Notes: a model not told the origin generated them from the sequence alone. A stretch of DNA of 64,000 nt from Verrucomicrobiota bacterium (GCA_017301975.1 JAFLEI010000035.1:1-64000), one strand, 5' to 3'; shown: positions 1 to 8,546, counted from the first letter of the stretch. A program made the numbers and translations.

Positions 1-164
1 ATCCGGGCGATCTCGCGGCGGATGTGGGTCAGACGGGCTGGATTTTCGAGCTGACCGCCACCTGCGCTCTGCTGCACACGCAGATTCAGCGCTTCCTGCT
101 TCAGTTCGCGACGGCGTGCGGAAAGTTCTTCCACAGTCGATTCACGGAGTTCTTTGATCTTCAT
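1..164 (-). CDS. rpmC: 50S ribosomal protein L29 (partial, 3' end outside window)
   Basis: Reading the minus strand from the ATG at 162-164 gives MKIKELRESTVEELSARRRE and an Arg/Glu-rich helical continuation, the start expected of L29, a two-helix protein of the large subunit near the exit tunnel. About 54 codons are present before the window edge; L29 is usually 60-70 residues, so only the C-terminus is missing. It starts 24 bases after the rplP stop, in the standard L16-L29 order of the S10 operon, and is presumably cotranscribed with it. The identification rests on both sequence and position. Confidence 0.93.
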   Translation of the reverse strand, partial: MKIKELRESTVEELSARRRELKQEALNLRVQQSAGGGQLENPARLTHIRREIAR

Positions 165-188
165 AATTCTGTTCGCGGTTCGCGTTGT

Positions 189-611
189 TTATTTGTGCAG
201 GCTTTCGCGGCTGACGAAGCGGCAGCGGAGGCCAAGCTTCGTGGCGGCAAGACGGCATGCTTCACGGGCGGTGGCCTCGTTCACGCCGGAAACTTCAAAC
301 AGCATGTGCCCTGGAAGGACCACGGCAACCCAGAATTCCGGAGCACCTTTACCCTTACCCATTCGGACTTCAGGTGGACGCTGGGTGACTGGCTTATGCG
401 GGAAAATGCGGCAGAACACTTTTCCTTTGCGCTTGAGGAAGCGGGTGATGGCGACGCGGCAGGCTTCGATGTGGATGTTTTTGATCCAGCCACGCTCAAG
501 GACCTGGAGACCGAAGTCACCAAAGTCGAGCTTGTTGCCGCTGGTGGCGTTGCCGCCGCGGTTGCCACGCTGCGATTTACGATATTTTACTCTGCTTGGA
601 AGAAGGGCCAT
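189..611 (-). CDS. rplP: 50S ribosomal protein L16
   Basis: This 140-residue protein has the usual L16 length. It opens MALLPSRVKYRKSQRGNRGG and carries the conserved RFLKRKGKVFCRIFPHKPVT and PEVRMGKGKGAPEFWVAVV segments typical of L16, a 23S rRNA-binding protein near the A-site tRNA elbow and the peptidyl transferase centre. It lies between rpsC (43-base gap) and rpmC (24-base gap), the canonical order. No truncation or unusual tail is seen. Confidence 0.97.
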   Translation of the reverse strand: MALLPSRVKYRKSQRGNRGGNATSGNKLDFGDFGLQVLERGWIKNIHIEACRVAITRFLKRKGKVFCRIFPHKPVTQRPPEVRMGKGKGAPEFWVAVVLPGHMLFEVSGVNEATAREACRLAATKLGLRCRFVSRESLHK

Positions 612-654
612 ACGTCTAGGTCCGGTAGAAAGGGTTTAGTTATAAAAGAGCAAT

Positions 655-1443
655 TTATGCCTGGGCAGGAGCTGGGGCACCGCCACCATATCCACCACCG
701 CCCTGCGGGCCGCGACGATCACCACCGCGAGGACCAGGAGCACCTGGAGCGCCGCCGCCTGGGCGACGGTCATCTCTGCGTGGGCGACGGTCACCTTGTG
801 GGCGGGAAACACCTTCAGGGGCATTGCCACGGTTCATCCAGCACTTGACGCCGATGATGCCGTAAACGGTGCGGGCTTCAGCAAAGCCATAATCAATCGG
901 GATACGCAGGGTCTGAAGAGGCACCTTGCCCTGGCGATACCACTCGGCACGGGCGATGTCAGCACCACCGAGACGGCCGGCGCAACGGAGACGGATGCCA
1001 TCAGCACCCATGTCCATGGCGGTCTGCACGGAGCGCTTCATGGCGCGGCGGAAGGAAATACGGCGCTCAAGCTGAACGGCGACTGCTTCTGCGACGAGCT
1101 GGGCGTCGAGTTCTGGCTGCTTGATTTCGAAGATGTCGATCTTGACCTGCTTGCCACCGCACATTTCGGAGACCTTCTGGCTCATCACGTCGATTTCCTG
1201 ACCTTTACGGCCGATGACGAGACCCGGACGGGCGGTGTGGAGGGTCACGCGAACCTGGTTCCAAGCGCGCTCAATGACGATCTTGGAGATGGCGGCCTGC
1301 ATGAGCTTTTCCTTGAGGTAGGCACGGATGGCGAGATCGCTGTGGAGCGAGTCTGCGTATTCTTTTTCAGGTGCGTACCACTTGGAGCGCCAGTCTTTGG
1401 TGACTGCAAGGCGGAAGCCGATCGGATTTACTTTCTGTCCCAT
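655..1443 (-). CDS. rpsC: 30S ribosomal protein S3 with Gly/Arg/Pro-rich tail
   Basis: The protein starts MGQKVNPIGFRLAV, the classic S3 N-terminus, and has the KH type II motif VIGRKGQEID around residues 77-86. S3 lines the mRNA entry channel and has helicase activity together with S4 and S5. At 262 residues it is longer than the roughly 210-235 typical of the family. The excess is a low-complexity C-terminus from about residue 215, rich in Gly, Arg, Pro and Ala (for example RRPRRDDRRPGGG), ending APAPAQA. Its neighbours are rplV and rplP, in S10-operon order. The tail resembles RNA-binding RGG-like regions, but its role is unknown. Confidence 0.97.
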   Translation of the reverse strand: MGQKVNPIGFRLAVTKDWRSKWYAPEKEYADSLHSDLAIRAYLKEKLMQAAISKIVIERAWNQVRVTLHTARPGLVIGRKGQEIDVMSQKVSEMCGGKQVKIDIFEIKQPELDAQLVAEAVAVQLERRISFRRAMKRSVQTAMDMGADGIRLRCAGRLGGADIARAEWYRQGKVPLQTLRIPIDYGFAEARTVYGIIGVKCWMNRGNAPEGVSRPQGDRRPRRDDRRPGGGAPGAPGPRGGDRRGPQGGGGYGGGAPAPAQA

Positions 1444-1476
1444 AAAGTGAAGAGGTGCGGTTGGGGGGCGTTGCGG

Positions 1477-1914
1477 TTATTCAGAAGCTTTCTTGGCCTT
1501 CGCTGCCTTTTTGACGGCAGGAGCATTGCGACGTGCGGATTTCGGGGCCTTCTTTTCACCTTCGGCCTTGGCTTCTTCAGCCTTTGGCGCGCCGATGATG
1601 ACGGTGATGTGGGTCATGCGCTTCTTGATCGGAGCAGCTGAACCACGGGCGCGTGGCATGATGCGGCTCAGGGAAGGACCGGGAGTGGCAACCGCTGATT
1701 GAACGATGAACTCGGAGGCATCCTGCTCGTGGTTGTTCTCAGCGTTCGCGATGGCGGAACGAAGAGTCTTGCCAACAAGGAATGCGGCTTTCTTTGGAGT
1801 GAAGTCGAGAACGCTCAGCGCCTGGGAAACGGGCATGCCGGTGATGGCACGTGTGACCTGGCGGGCTTTCTGCGAGGAGATCCTGGCGTATTTGAGGACG
1901 GAACGGACGGACAT
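1477..1914 (-). CDS. rplV: 50S ribosomal protein L22 with Lys/Ala-rich tail
   Basis: The first 110 residues match L22. They include the N-terminal ARISSQKARQVTRAI segment and the hairpin region PGPSLSRIMPRARGSAAPI, which reaches the exit tunnel (site of macrolide-resistance changes in other species). The protein is 145 residues against about 110 in E. coli. The remaining 35 residues are Lys/Ala/Glu-rich (KAEEAKAEGEKKAPK and following). It begins 26 bases after the stop of the inserted secreted-protein gene, where rpsS would normally be its direct upstream neighbour. Confidence 0.97.
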   Translation of the reverse strand: MSVRSVLKYARISSQKARQVTRAITGMPVSQALSVLDFTPKKAAFLVGKTLRSAIANAENNHEQDASEFIVQSAVATPGPSLSRIMPRARGSAAPIKKRMTHITVIIGAPKAEEAKAEGEKKAPKSARRNAPAVKKAAKAKKASE

Positions 1915-1940
1915 AAAGCGAGGGGGGGTTCTTGACTTCG

Positions 1941-2720
1941 TTAGAGAGATTTGTTGAGATCGACGCGACCCCGGTCACCGACGCGGACGGGATCATTGGC
2001 AGTGGCCAGTTCCTGCACCACAGCCCCACACACAGAGTTGCGGACTTCGGTGACAAGGACTTTCGCGATGGGCTTGTCTTCGCGGTAAATTTCAAAGGGC
2101 ATTCCTGGCTTCACCCCGTCTTTGGAACCGATGGAGAGGACGGCGATGCCGAGTTCACTCTTCAGGCTGACGACGCGGGCGTTTTGCAGGTCACCCACAG
2201 CTTGGCCGTTCTGTCCACCACCGGCTTTGACAAGCGCGGCATCAGCGGTGGTTATGGCCTTGTTAAGGCGGTCGGCTGCGGCAGGATCAGCATTTTGAGA
2301 GCTCTTCATCAGGCCCATGCCTGATTCAGCCAGTTCAATCAGAGCATTGGCGAGTTCATCGCGCTGCTCCTTCATGATGCGCAGGTCGCTGAGGGCAGCG
2401 AGCAGGCGCTCCTGGGTTTGATCCTTGGAGTTTTCGAGGGCTCCAACGCCAAGACCTTCGAGCAGACCCCGCAGCTTTTCGTAGCGGTCTTTCAGTTCGT
2501 TGGTTTCAGCATTGGCGGCGGCGGCGCTCTGAGCCAGCGCGTCGTTTTTATCCTTGGCGGCAAGAAGCTGAGCGTCTTGTGCCTGGATCTTCGCGGCGGC
2601 GACTTGAAGCGAGAGGTGCAGTTCCTGATTTTCGAGCCTGTCGTCCGCACGCAGACCTGACACACCCGCTGCGAGAAGCAGCGAGAGAGTGGTGCAGGTG
2701 ATGGCGGTGCGGAGTGACAT
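1941..2720 (-). CDS. predicted secreted coiled-coil protein inside the S10 operon
   Basis: No family name is recognised with confidence. The 259-residue product starts MSLRTAITCTTLSLLLAAGV, a short positive N-terminus and hydrophobic core ending near SGLRAD, so a Sec signal peptide is likely. Residues about 27-170 are Ala/Leu/Glu/Lys/Gln-rich with heptad character (coiled coil). The last 80 residues form a compact beta-rich domain with the motif SKDGVKPGMPFEIYRED followed by VLVTEVRNSVCGAVV and a VRVGDRG segment, a pattern I associate with envelope proteins. It sits 22 bases after rpsS and 26 before rplV on the same strand, so it is almost certainly cotranscribed. An exported product in a ribosomal protein operon is unexpected. 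Confidence 0.9.
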   Translation of the reverse strand: MSLRTAITCTTLSLLLAAGVSGLRADDRLENQELHLSLQVAAAKIQAQDAQLLAAKDKNDALAQSAAAANAETNELKDRYEKLRGLLEGLGVGALENSKDQTQERLLAALSDLRIMKEQRDELANALIELAESGMGLMKSSQNADPAAADRLNKAITTADAALVKAGGGQNGQAVGDLQNARVVSLKSELGIAVLSIGSKDGVKPGMPFEIYREDKPIAKVLVTEVRNSVCGAVVQELATANDPVRVGDRGRVDLNKSL

Positions 2721-2742
2721 GAAGAATCTCGATTCTCAGGAA

Positions 2743-3021
2743 TTACTTGGCGGCCTTGACGGTGACGGCACCGTGAGACTTGAACAGACGGGTCAGGGAG
2801 AACTCGCCGAGACGATGTCCGACCATGTTTTCAGTCACGTAGACAGAGACGAAGTCTTTGCCGTTATGAACAAGGAAGGTGTGGCCAACAAGGTCAGGAG
2901 TGACCATGGAGGAACGGGCCCAGGTCTTGATGGGGCGTTTCTGCTTGGCGTCGTTAAGCTTGTCCACCTTGTCGAGGAGGGCTTGCTGAACGAAGGGACC
3001 TTTTTTGAGGGAGCGTGCCAT
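2743..3021 (-). CDS. rpsS: 30S ribosomal protein S19
   Basis: The 92-residue product starts MARSLKKGPFVQQALLDKVD and contains TWARSSMVTPDLVGHTFLVHNGK and GHRLGEFSLTR, the conserved S19 core, at normal family length. S19 binds 16S rRNA in the small-subunit head and contacts the A-site finger bridge. It follows rplB by 24 bases. It is not followed directly by rplV as in most bacteria, because the secreted coiled-coil gene lies between them. Confidence 0.98.
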   Translation of the reverse strand: MARSLKKGPFVQQALLDKVDKLNDAKQKRPIKTWARSSMVTPDLVGHTFLVHNGKDFVSVYVTENMVGHRLGEFSLTRLFKSHGAVTVKAAK

Positions 3022-3045
3022 GTGAGTGCGTGAGTGAGGAATGGA

Positions 3046-3885
3046 TTACTTCTTGGCGTGACGGCTCTGGATGATGAGCTTGTTCGTGGCCTTCTTCTTG
3101 TTGCGGGTCTTCTCACCCTTCGCGTGGCCCCACGGGCTAAGCAAGTGCTGACGACCACCACCGGACTTGGAACGGCCTTCACCACCACCGTTCGGATGGT
3201 CGATCGGGTTCATACACATGCCGCGGACGGTTGGGCGGGTGCCCTGCCAGCGGGTGCGGCCCGCCTTGGCGCTGACGACGTTCATGTGCTCGACGTTGCC
3301 GACCTGGCCGATTGTGGCGTAGCAGACAGCAAGGATCTTGCGGATTTCTCCGGAAGGCATGCGCACCAGGGCGAAGTCTCCTTCACGGTTGGAAAGCACG
3401 GCGGCCTGACCAGCGGCACGGGCGACAACGCCACCTTTGCCGGGGGAGAGCTCGATGTTGTGGATCGAGGTTCCAAGAGGGATCTTGCTCAGAGGCAGGG
3501 CGTTGCCCACTTCTGGAGCCGCTTTTTCGCCGGCCATCACCGAAGCACCGACGCTGAGGGCGTTTGGAGCGAGGATGTAGGCGCGCTGGCCGTCCTTGTA
3601 TTCGACAAGGGCGATGCGGGCGGAGCGGTTCGGATCGTATTCGATGCCGACCACTTTGGCAGCTTCATCACGACGGGAGCGCTTGAAGTCGATGAGACGG
3701 TAACGCTTGTCGTGACCACCGCCGATGTGACGGCAGGTGATACGGCCAGTGTTGTTACGGCCACCGGATTTGCGGAGAGCCACGGTAAGGCTTTTCTCCG
3801 GAGAGTGCTTGGTGATCTCGTCGAAGGAGTTCCACTCTTTGTAGCGATTGGTGGGCGTGGTTGGCTTGAATGTTTTCAGCGCCAT
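3046..3885 (-). CDS. rplB: 50S ribosomal protein L2
   Basis: This 279-residue protein has the normal L2 length and motifs: GRNNTGRITCRHIGGGHDKRYR near residue 40, IHNIELSPGKGG near 155 and the C-terminal NPIDHPNGGGEGR region that approaches the peptidyl transferase centre. The His of DHP, matching the functionally important E. coli His229, is present. The usual second His in DHPHGGG is Asn here. The C-terminus carries the expected Lys-rich extension (GEKTRNKKKATN). It lies between rplW and rpsS in canonical order. Confidence 0.98.
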   Translation of the reverse strand: MALKTFKPTTPTNRYKEWNSFDEITKHSPEKSLTVALRKSGGRNNTGRITCRHIGGGHDKRYRLIDFKRSRRDEAAKVVGIEYDPNRSARIALVEYKDGQRAYILAPNALSVGASVMAGEKAAPEVGNALPLSKIPLGTSIHNIELSPGKGGVVARAAGQAAVLSNREGDFALVRMPSGEIRKILAVCYATIGQVGNVEHMNVVSAKAGRTRWQGTRPTVRGMCMNPIDHPNGGGEGRSKSGGGRQHLLSPWGHAKGEKTRNKKKATNKLIIQSRHAKK

Positions 3886-3921
3886 GACGGTAGGATAAGT
3901 TAAAGGGTTGCGGGCCTGGGG

Positions 3922-4206
3922 TTACGCGAGGTCGAACTTTTCGCCAGCCTTGAGGCGGACGATCGCTTTCTTCCAGTGATTGGTGCGGCCGTAATCGGCG
4001 CGGCGCTCACGACGGGCCTTGCCGTCATAGTTCGCAGTGCGGACACCGGTGACTTTTTTGCCAAACAGTTTTTCGATGGCCTGTTTGATGTCGATCTTGG
4101 TGGCTTCGACATCCACGGAGAACACGTACTCGTTGTTCTGTTCGCCCAGCAGCGTGGCTTTTTCGCTGAGACGGATGGTTTTGATGACTTTATGAAGGTC
4201 TTTCAT
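3922..4206 (-). CDS. rplW: 50S ribosomal protein L23
   Basis: The 94-residue product has the L23 fold signature: the IRLSEKATLLGEQNNEYVFSVD segment followed by ATKIDIKQAIEKLFGKKVTGVRTANYDG. L23 sits at the tunnel exit and docks trigger factor and SRP. Its start codon lies 2 bases from the rplD stop, so translation of the two is probably coupled, as in other S10 operons. Length and order are ordinary. Confidence 0.97.
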   Translation of the reverse strand: MKDLHKVIKTIRLSEKATLLGEQNNEYVFSVDVEATKIDIKQAIEKLFGKKVTGVRTANYDGKARRERRADYGRTNHWKKAIVRLKAGEKFDLA

Positions 4207-4208
4207 GA

Positions 4209-4820
4209 TCAGGCGGTCCTCTTGGCAAGGGTTTCAAGGGCGTCACCGGTCACCACCACGCTGCGGTAGCGGAGAAGGTGTTCGGCATTCACTTCGTCAG
4301 CGGAGATAAGCTGAACGTTCTGGACATTGCGGCCGGCGCGGAAGGTGAGCTCATCAAAGCCTTTGCCGATGAGGAGCACGTTCTTTGCGGTGGTCAGGCC
4401 ATTGACGGCGGCGATGAAGCTCTTGGTCTTGCCATCAGAAACAGCGAAGCTGCCGACGGTGAGAACTTCGCCATCAAGGATGCGGGCGGTCAGAGCGGCG
4501 CGCAGGGCCAGCTTCTTGGTGCCCTTCGTGGTTTTCTTGGCCCAGACGGTCGTGTTGCGTGGGCCGAAGACCACACCACCACCACTCCAGATGGGGGAAC
4601 GCTTGCTGCCCATACGAGCATTGCCGGTTCCCTTCTGGTTCCAGAGCTTCTTGCCGGAGCCGGAAACTTCAGAGCGGTTTTTGGTGTGGGCGTTGCCCTG
4701 ACGGCGGTTGGCACGGTAGGCCACCAGCGTGTCGTTGAGAGCCTGGGAGCCTTTATAGCCCTCGGTCAGTTGGATGTTGGCCGCCTTGGCGGCGTCGGCT
4801 GAGAGAATGGTCGCGGACAT
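4209..4820 (-). CDS. rplD: 50S ribosomal protein L4
   Basis: The 203-residue protein shows the conserved L4 loop: YRANRRQGNAHTKNRSEVSG, then KLWNQKGTGNARMGSKRSPIW. The C-terminal part has NVQNVQLISADEVNAEHLLR. L4 lines the exit tunnel constriction with L22 and in enterobacteria also represses the S10 operon. I see no S10-type leader here to support that regulation. It lies 17 bases downstream of rplC and 2 bases upstream of rplW. Confidence 0.97.
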   Translation of the reverse strand: MSATILSADAAKAANIQLTEGYKGSQALNDTLVAYRANRRQGNAHTKNRSEVSGSGKKLWNQKGTGNARMGSKRSPIWSGGGVVFGPRNTTVWAKKTTKGTKKLALRAALTARILDGEVLTVGSFAVSDGKTKSFIAAVNGLTTAKNVLLIGKGFDELTFRAGRNVQNVQLISADEVNAEHLLRYRSVVVTGDALETLAKRTA

Positions 4821-4837
4821 GGTTCAGTTCCTCGTGG

Positions 4838-5491
4838 TTATTTCTTGGCAACGGCCTTTTTGCCGGGGCGCACCACAACGATGCTGCCTTTGTTGCCGGG
4901 GAGTGCGCCTTTGATGAGCAGGATGCCTTCTTCAGGACGGCTTTGCACGACGACCAGATTCTGGGTGGTGCAGCGGGTGGTGCCGTCATGGCCGGGCATC
5001 TTCTGGTTCTTCCAGACGAGACCTGGGGTCAGACGGCAACCGATGGAACCAGGACGACGATGCATCATGTGACCATGCGAAGCAGGCTGACCGGCGAAGT
5101 TCCAGCGCTTGACGACGCCTTGGAAACCTTTGCCCTTGGTGTTGCCGATCACGTCAACGATCTGGCCATTGCTGAAGATGCTGGCGTCGAGCTTGGCATC
5201 TGCTGCTGGCAGCTGGTCGTCGCCGGTGAGGCGGAATTCTTTAACGATGCGCTTGGCGGTCGTGCAGCCGTGCTTCTTGAAGTGGCCCAGCAGCGGCTTG
5301 CTGACGCGGGAATCCTTCAGCTGGTCGCCGTAGCCGACCTGCACTGCGCTGTACTTGTCTTTGCCGTCGCTGCGCTTCACCTGAAGAATGGTGTTGCCGC
5401 TGACATCAACCACTGTGACCGAGATCGCGTCGCCTTTGGCGTCGTAGACTTTGGTCATTCCGAGTTTTTTACCGATCAATCCGAGACTCAT
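4838..5491 (-). CDS. rplC: 50S ribosomal protein L3
   Basis: The 217-residue protein starts MSLGLIGKKLGMTKVYDAKG and contains GKGFQGVVKRWNFAGQPASHGHMMHRRPGSIG, the highly conserved loop that approaches the peptidyl transferase centre and carries the Gln methylated by PrmB in E. coli. Length is normal. A purine-rich ribosome binding site (minus strand AGGAGGACAAATC) precedes the ATG. It lies between rpsJ (36-base gap) and rplD. Confidence 0.97.
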   Translation of the reverse strand: MSLGLIGKKLGMTKVYDAKGDAISVTVVDVSGNTILQVKRSDGKDKYSAVQVGYGDQLKDSRVSKPLLGHFKKHGCTTAKRIVKEFRLTGDDQLPAADAKLDASIFSNGQIVDVIGNTKGKGFQGVVKRWNFAGQPASHGHMMHRRPGSIGCRLTPGLVWKNQKMPGHDGTTRCTTQNLVVVQSRPEEGILLIKGALPGNKGSIVVVRPGKKAVAKK

Positions 5492-5527
5492 GATTTGTCC
5501 TCCTGTTATTAAAGTGATGAGATCGCG

Positions 5528-5836
5528 TTAGATCTTGATGGTGATGTCCACGCCGGAAGGCAGATTGAGCTTCTTGAGCTCGTCCACGGTGCGGGAGGTG
5601 GGGTCAACGATGTCCAGCAGGCGCTTGTGCGTGCGGATTTCGAACTGGTCCATCGACTTTTTATCGACGTGCGGGGAGCGGTTCACGGTGAACTTCTCGA
5701 TGCGGGTTGGCAGCGGGATGGGGCCTGCAACACGTGCGCCGGTGCGCTTGGCGGTTTCGACGATGTCGGCAGTGCTCTTGTCGAGCACGCGATAGTCATA
5801 GGCGCGAAGGCGGATTCTGATGCGTTGATTTGTCAT
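5528..5836 (-). CDS. rpsJ: 30S ribosomal protein S10
   Basis: The 102-residue product starts MTNQRIRIRLRAYDYRVLDK and contains GPIPLPTRIEKFTVNRSPHVDKKSMDQFEIRTHKR, the S10/NusE signature. S10 acts in the small-subunit head and, with NusB, in transcription antitermination. It follows fusA directly (40-base gap), so the str and S10 operons appear joined here, without the tuf gene usually found at this boundary. Confidence 0.98.
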   Translation of the reverse strand: MTNQRIRIRLRAYDYRVLDKSTADIVETAKRTGARVAGPIPLPTRIEKFTVNRSPHVDKKSMDQFEIRTHKRLLDIVDPTSRTVDELKKLNLPSGVDITIKI

Positions 5837-5876
5837 GACGGTGGTCCGGTGGGTAGAGTTTCAGTGCGCGTGCGCG

Positions 5877-8027
5877 TTATGCCTTGGAGCCTCCACGCTG
5901 CTCGACGATCTGCTCAACAATCTGCTGCGGGACCTGCTCAAAGTGAGAAGGCTGCATGGAGTAGCTGGCGCGTCCGGAGGAGAGTGTGCGGATGGCGGTG
6001 GAGTAGCCAAACATTTCAGAGAGGGGAACTTCAGCGCGCAGGATCGCGGTGGTGCCGCGGCTGTCCATGCCCTGAATCTTGCCACGGCGACGGTTAAGGT
6101 CTCCCATGATGTCGCCCTGATAGTCTTCAGGTGTGGAAGCTTCCACGGCCATGATCGGCTCAAGGAGAATGCACTTGGCTTTCTTGAGAGCGTCTTTCAC
6201 GGCGAAGATACCAGCCATCTTGAAGGCGTTTTCGTTGGAGTCCACTTCATGGCTGGAGCCGTCAACGAGTTCGATGTGCATGTCGATCACTGGATAACCA
6301 GCGATGATGCCGTTCAGAGCGGCTTCCACGCAACCTGCCTTGGCCGGGTTGATGAATTCCTTGGGAATCGTGCCGCCAACGACTTTGTTTTCGACGACGA
6401 TGCCGGAGCCCTTCTCACCAGGACGCACCTTGATGACGACGTGTCCGTATTGACCGCGACCACCGGACTGCTTGACGAGCTTTCCTTCGCCATCGGCTGG
6501 CTGAGTGAGCGTTTCGCGGTAGGCGATCTGTGGCTTGCCAGTGGTGGTTTCCACCTTGTGCTCGCGCTTGAGGCGGTCGCAAAGAATTTCCAAGTGAAGC
6601 TCGCCCATGCCGGCGATGATGACCTGGCCGGTTTCTTCGTCGGTCTTGACGAAGAATGTCGGATCTTCTTCCGAGAGGCGCTGAAGGGCGTTGCCCATCT
6701 TTTCCTGGTCACCCTTGGTCTTCGGCTCAACGGCCATCGAGATAACGGGTTCTGGGAATGTGGGTGGCTCGAGCAGGATGTCGAGATCTTCATCACAGAA
6801 GGTGTCGCCAGTGCGGACGTCCTTCACACCCACGAGAGCGGCGATATCGCCAGAGTAGCAGGTGTCGATGTCCTTATGAACGCTTGCCTGGATCTGGATA
6901 AGGCGACCCACGCGCTCAGACTTGCGGGTGCGGGGATTGTAGATTGTGTCGCCCTTGGAAACCTTGCCGGAATACACACGGAAGAACACGAGGCGGCCGA
7001 ATTTGTCGGACCAGAGCTTGAAGCCAAGAGCGCAGAACTTGCCGGCGTCATCTGGAATGGCTTCCACCTTGGTTTCTGGATCATCAACGAGCTGGCCAGT
7101 CTGCGGCTCGATGTCGAGAGGCCCTGGAAGATAGTCGATCACGGCATCGATCAGATACTGCACGCCCTTGTTCTTAAAGGCGGAACCACCGGCCATCGGA
7201 ATGATCTTGTTGGCGATCACCGTGCGGCGAAGCGCTTCTTTGACTTCCTTGATCGTGATTGGCAGTTCTTCGAGGAACTTCATGCCCAGTTCTTCATCCT
7301 GGTTGCAGATTTCTTCGACAAGGCCCTGATAGGCCAGCTTTGCCTTCTCGATTTCAGCGCCTTCAAGGTCACGGACCTTGTAGGAAGAGCCAAACTTTTC
7401 GTCATCATTGTAGATGATGGCCTTTTGGTTCACCACGTCGATCTGACCGATGAGATTCTCTTCAGCACCGATTGGAATAAGGATCGGCCAGGCATTGGCT
7501 CCGAGCTTCTTGCGGACGTCATCAACCACGTTCTCGAAGTTGGCACCGGTGCGGTCCATCTTGTTCACGAAGGCGATACGAGGAACGCGATACTTTTCAG
7601 CCTGACGATAAACGGTTTCGGACTGCGGCTGCACACCTGCAACACCGCAAAGCACGAAGATCGCACCATCAAGAACACGGAGGGAACGTTCCACTTCAGC
7701 GGTGAAGTCCACGTGGCCGGGTGTGTCAATGATATTGACGCGGATGTCTTCCAGTTCACGAAGCTTGAAGATGCCTTCTTCCTTGAGCTGCTTCCAGCGT
7801 GCCGTCACGGCAGCGGAGGTGATGGTGATACCACGCTCTTTTTCCTGTTCCATCCAGTCGGTGGTCGCAGCGCCGTCATGCACTTCGCCGATCTTGTGGA
7901 TCATGCCGGTGTAGAACAGAATACGCTCAGTCAGGGTTGTCTTACCCGCGTCAATGTGGGCGCAGATCCCGATGTTGCGGGTGCGCTCAAGTGGGTATTC
8001 GCGGTTGGGGGAATTGGGGTTCGACAT
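5877..8027 (-). CDS. fusA: elongation factor G
   Basis: The 716-residue product is a full-length EF-G, the GTPase that drives translocation and, with RRF, ribosome recycling. The P-loop AHIDAGKT is at residues 23-30, followed by the switch region, the DTPGHVDF motif near 96 and FVNKMDR near 150. Domains II-V follow, with the domain IV region GGRGQYGHVVIKV and the EASTPEDYQGDIMGDLNRRRG segment. It is the third gene of the str cluster, after rpsG (45-base gap). It resembles ordinary housekeeping EF-G; I see no sign that it is a paralogue such as EF-G2. Confidence 0.97.
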   Translation of the reverse strand: MSNPNSPNREYPLERTRNIGICAHIDAGKTTLTERILFYTGMIHKIGEVHDGAATTDWMEQEKERGITITSAAVTARWKQLKEEGIFKLRELEDIRVNIIDTPGHVDFTAEVERSLRVLDGAIFVLCGVAGVQPQSETVYRQAEKYRVPRIAFVNKMDRTGANFENVVDDVRKKLGANAWPILIPIGAEENLIGQIDVVNQKAIIYNDDEKFGSSYKVRDLEGAEIEKAKLAYQGLVEEICNQDEELGMKFLEELPITIKEVKEALRRTVIANKIIPMAGGSAFKNKGVQYLIDAVIDYLPGPLDIEPQTGQLVDDPETKVEAIPDDAGKFCALGFKLWSDKFGRLVFFRVYSGKVSKGDTIYNPRTRKSERVGRLIQIQASVHKDIDTCYSGDIAALVGVKDVRTGDTFCDEDLDILLEPPTFPEPVISMAVEPKTKGDQEKMGNALQRLSEEDPTFFVKTDEETGQVIIAGMGELHLEILCDRLKREHKVETTTGKPQIAYRETLTQPADGEGKLVKQSGGRGQYGHVVIKVRPGEKGSGIVVENKVVGGTIPKEFINPAKAGCVEAALNGIIAGYPVIDMHIELVDGSSHEVDSNENAFKMAGIFAVKDALKKAKCILLEPIMAVEASTPEDYQGDIMGDLNRRRGKIQGMDSRGTTAILRAEVPLSEMFGYSTAIRTLSSGRASYSMQPSHFEQVPQQIVEQIVEQRGGSKA

Positions 8028-8072
8028 GGGTCGGAGAAACGAAAAGTGGACGGAGAAGGTAAAGTGGAACGA

Positions 8073-8546
8073 TTAGAAGCGGAAGTGGGCGAAGGCGCGG
8101 TTGGCCTGAGCCTGCTTGTGAACGTCGTCACGCTTGCGGACGGCATTACCCTGCCCCTGTGCGGCGTCCTTCAGCTCATTGGCGAGGGCGCGGTGCATCG
8201 CCTGACCTTTGCGGCCACGGGCGAAACCAACGATCCAGCGCATGGCGAGGGATTCCTGACGACGAGGAGAAACTTCGAGGGGCACCTGGTAGGTGGCACC
8301 ACCGACGCGGCGGGCTTTGACTTCCACGCGTGGCTTGGTGTTCTCAATGGCGCGGTTGAAGAGCTCCAGAGGATCGACGCTGTCGGTCTTGTCGTTGAGC
8401 GTCTCAATGGCGGAATAGACGATGCGCTCTGCGAGCGACTTCTTGCCATCAAGCATGATGTTGCTGATGAGCGTTGCAACGAGTTCGCTGTCGTAGCGGC
8501 TGTCCTTGCGGGCTTCTTTGGTGTAAACGCGTTTTCTGCGGGCCAT
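8073..8546 (-). CDS. rpsG: 30S ribosomal protein S7
   Basis: The 157-residue protein starts MARRKRVYTKEARKDSRYDS and contains LISNIMLDGKKSLAERIVY, PRVEVKARRVGGATYQVP and RWIVGFARGRKGQAMHRALANEL, all hallmark S7 sequence. S7 nucleates 16S rRNA 3' domain assembly. Length is normal. It follows rpsL by 34 bases in the str order rpsL-rpsG-fusA. Confidence 0.98.
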   Translation of the reverse strand: MARRKRVYTKEARKDSRYDSELVATLISNIMLDGKKSLAERIVYSAIETLNDKTDSVDPLELFNRAIENTKPRVEVKARRVGGATYQVPLEVSPRRQESLAMRWIVGFARGRKGQAMHRALANELKDAAQGQGNAVRKRDDVHKQAQANRAFAHFRF

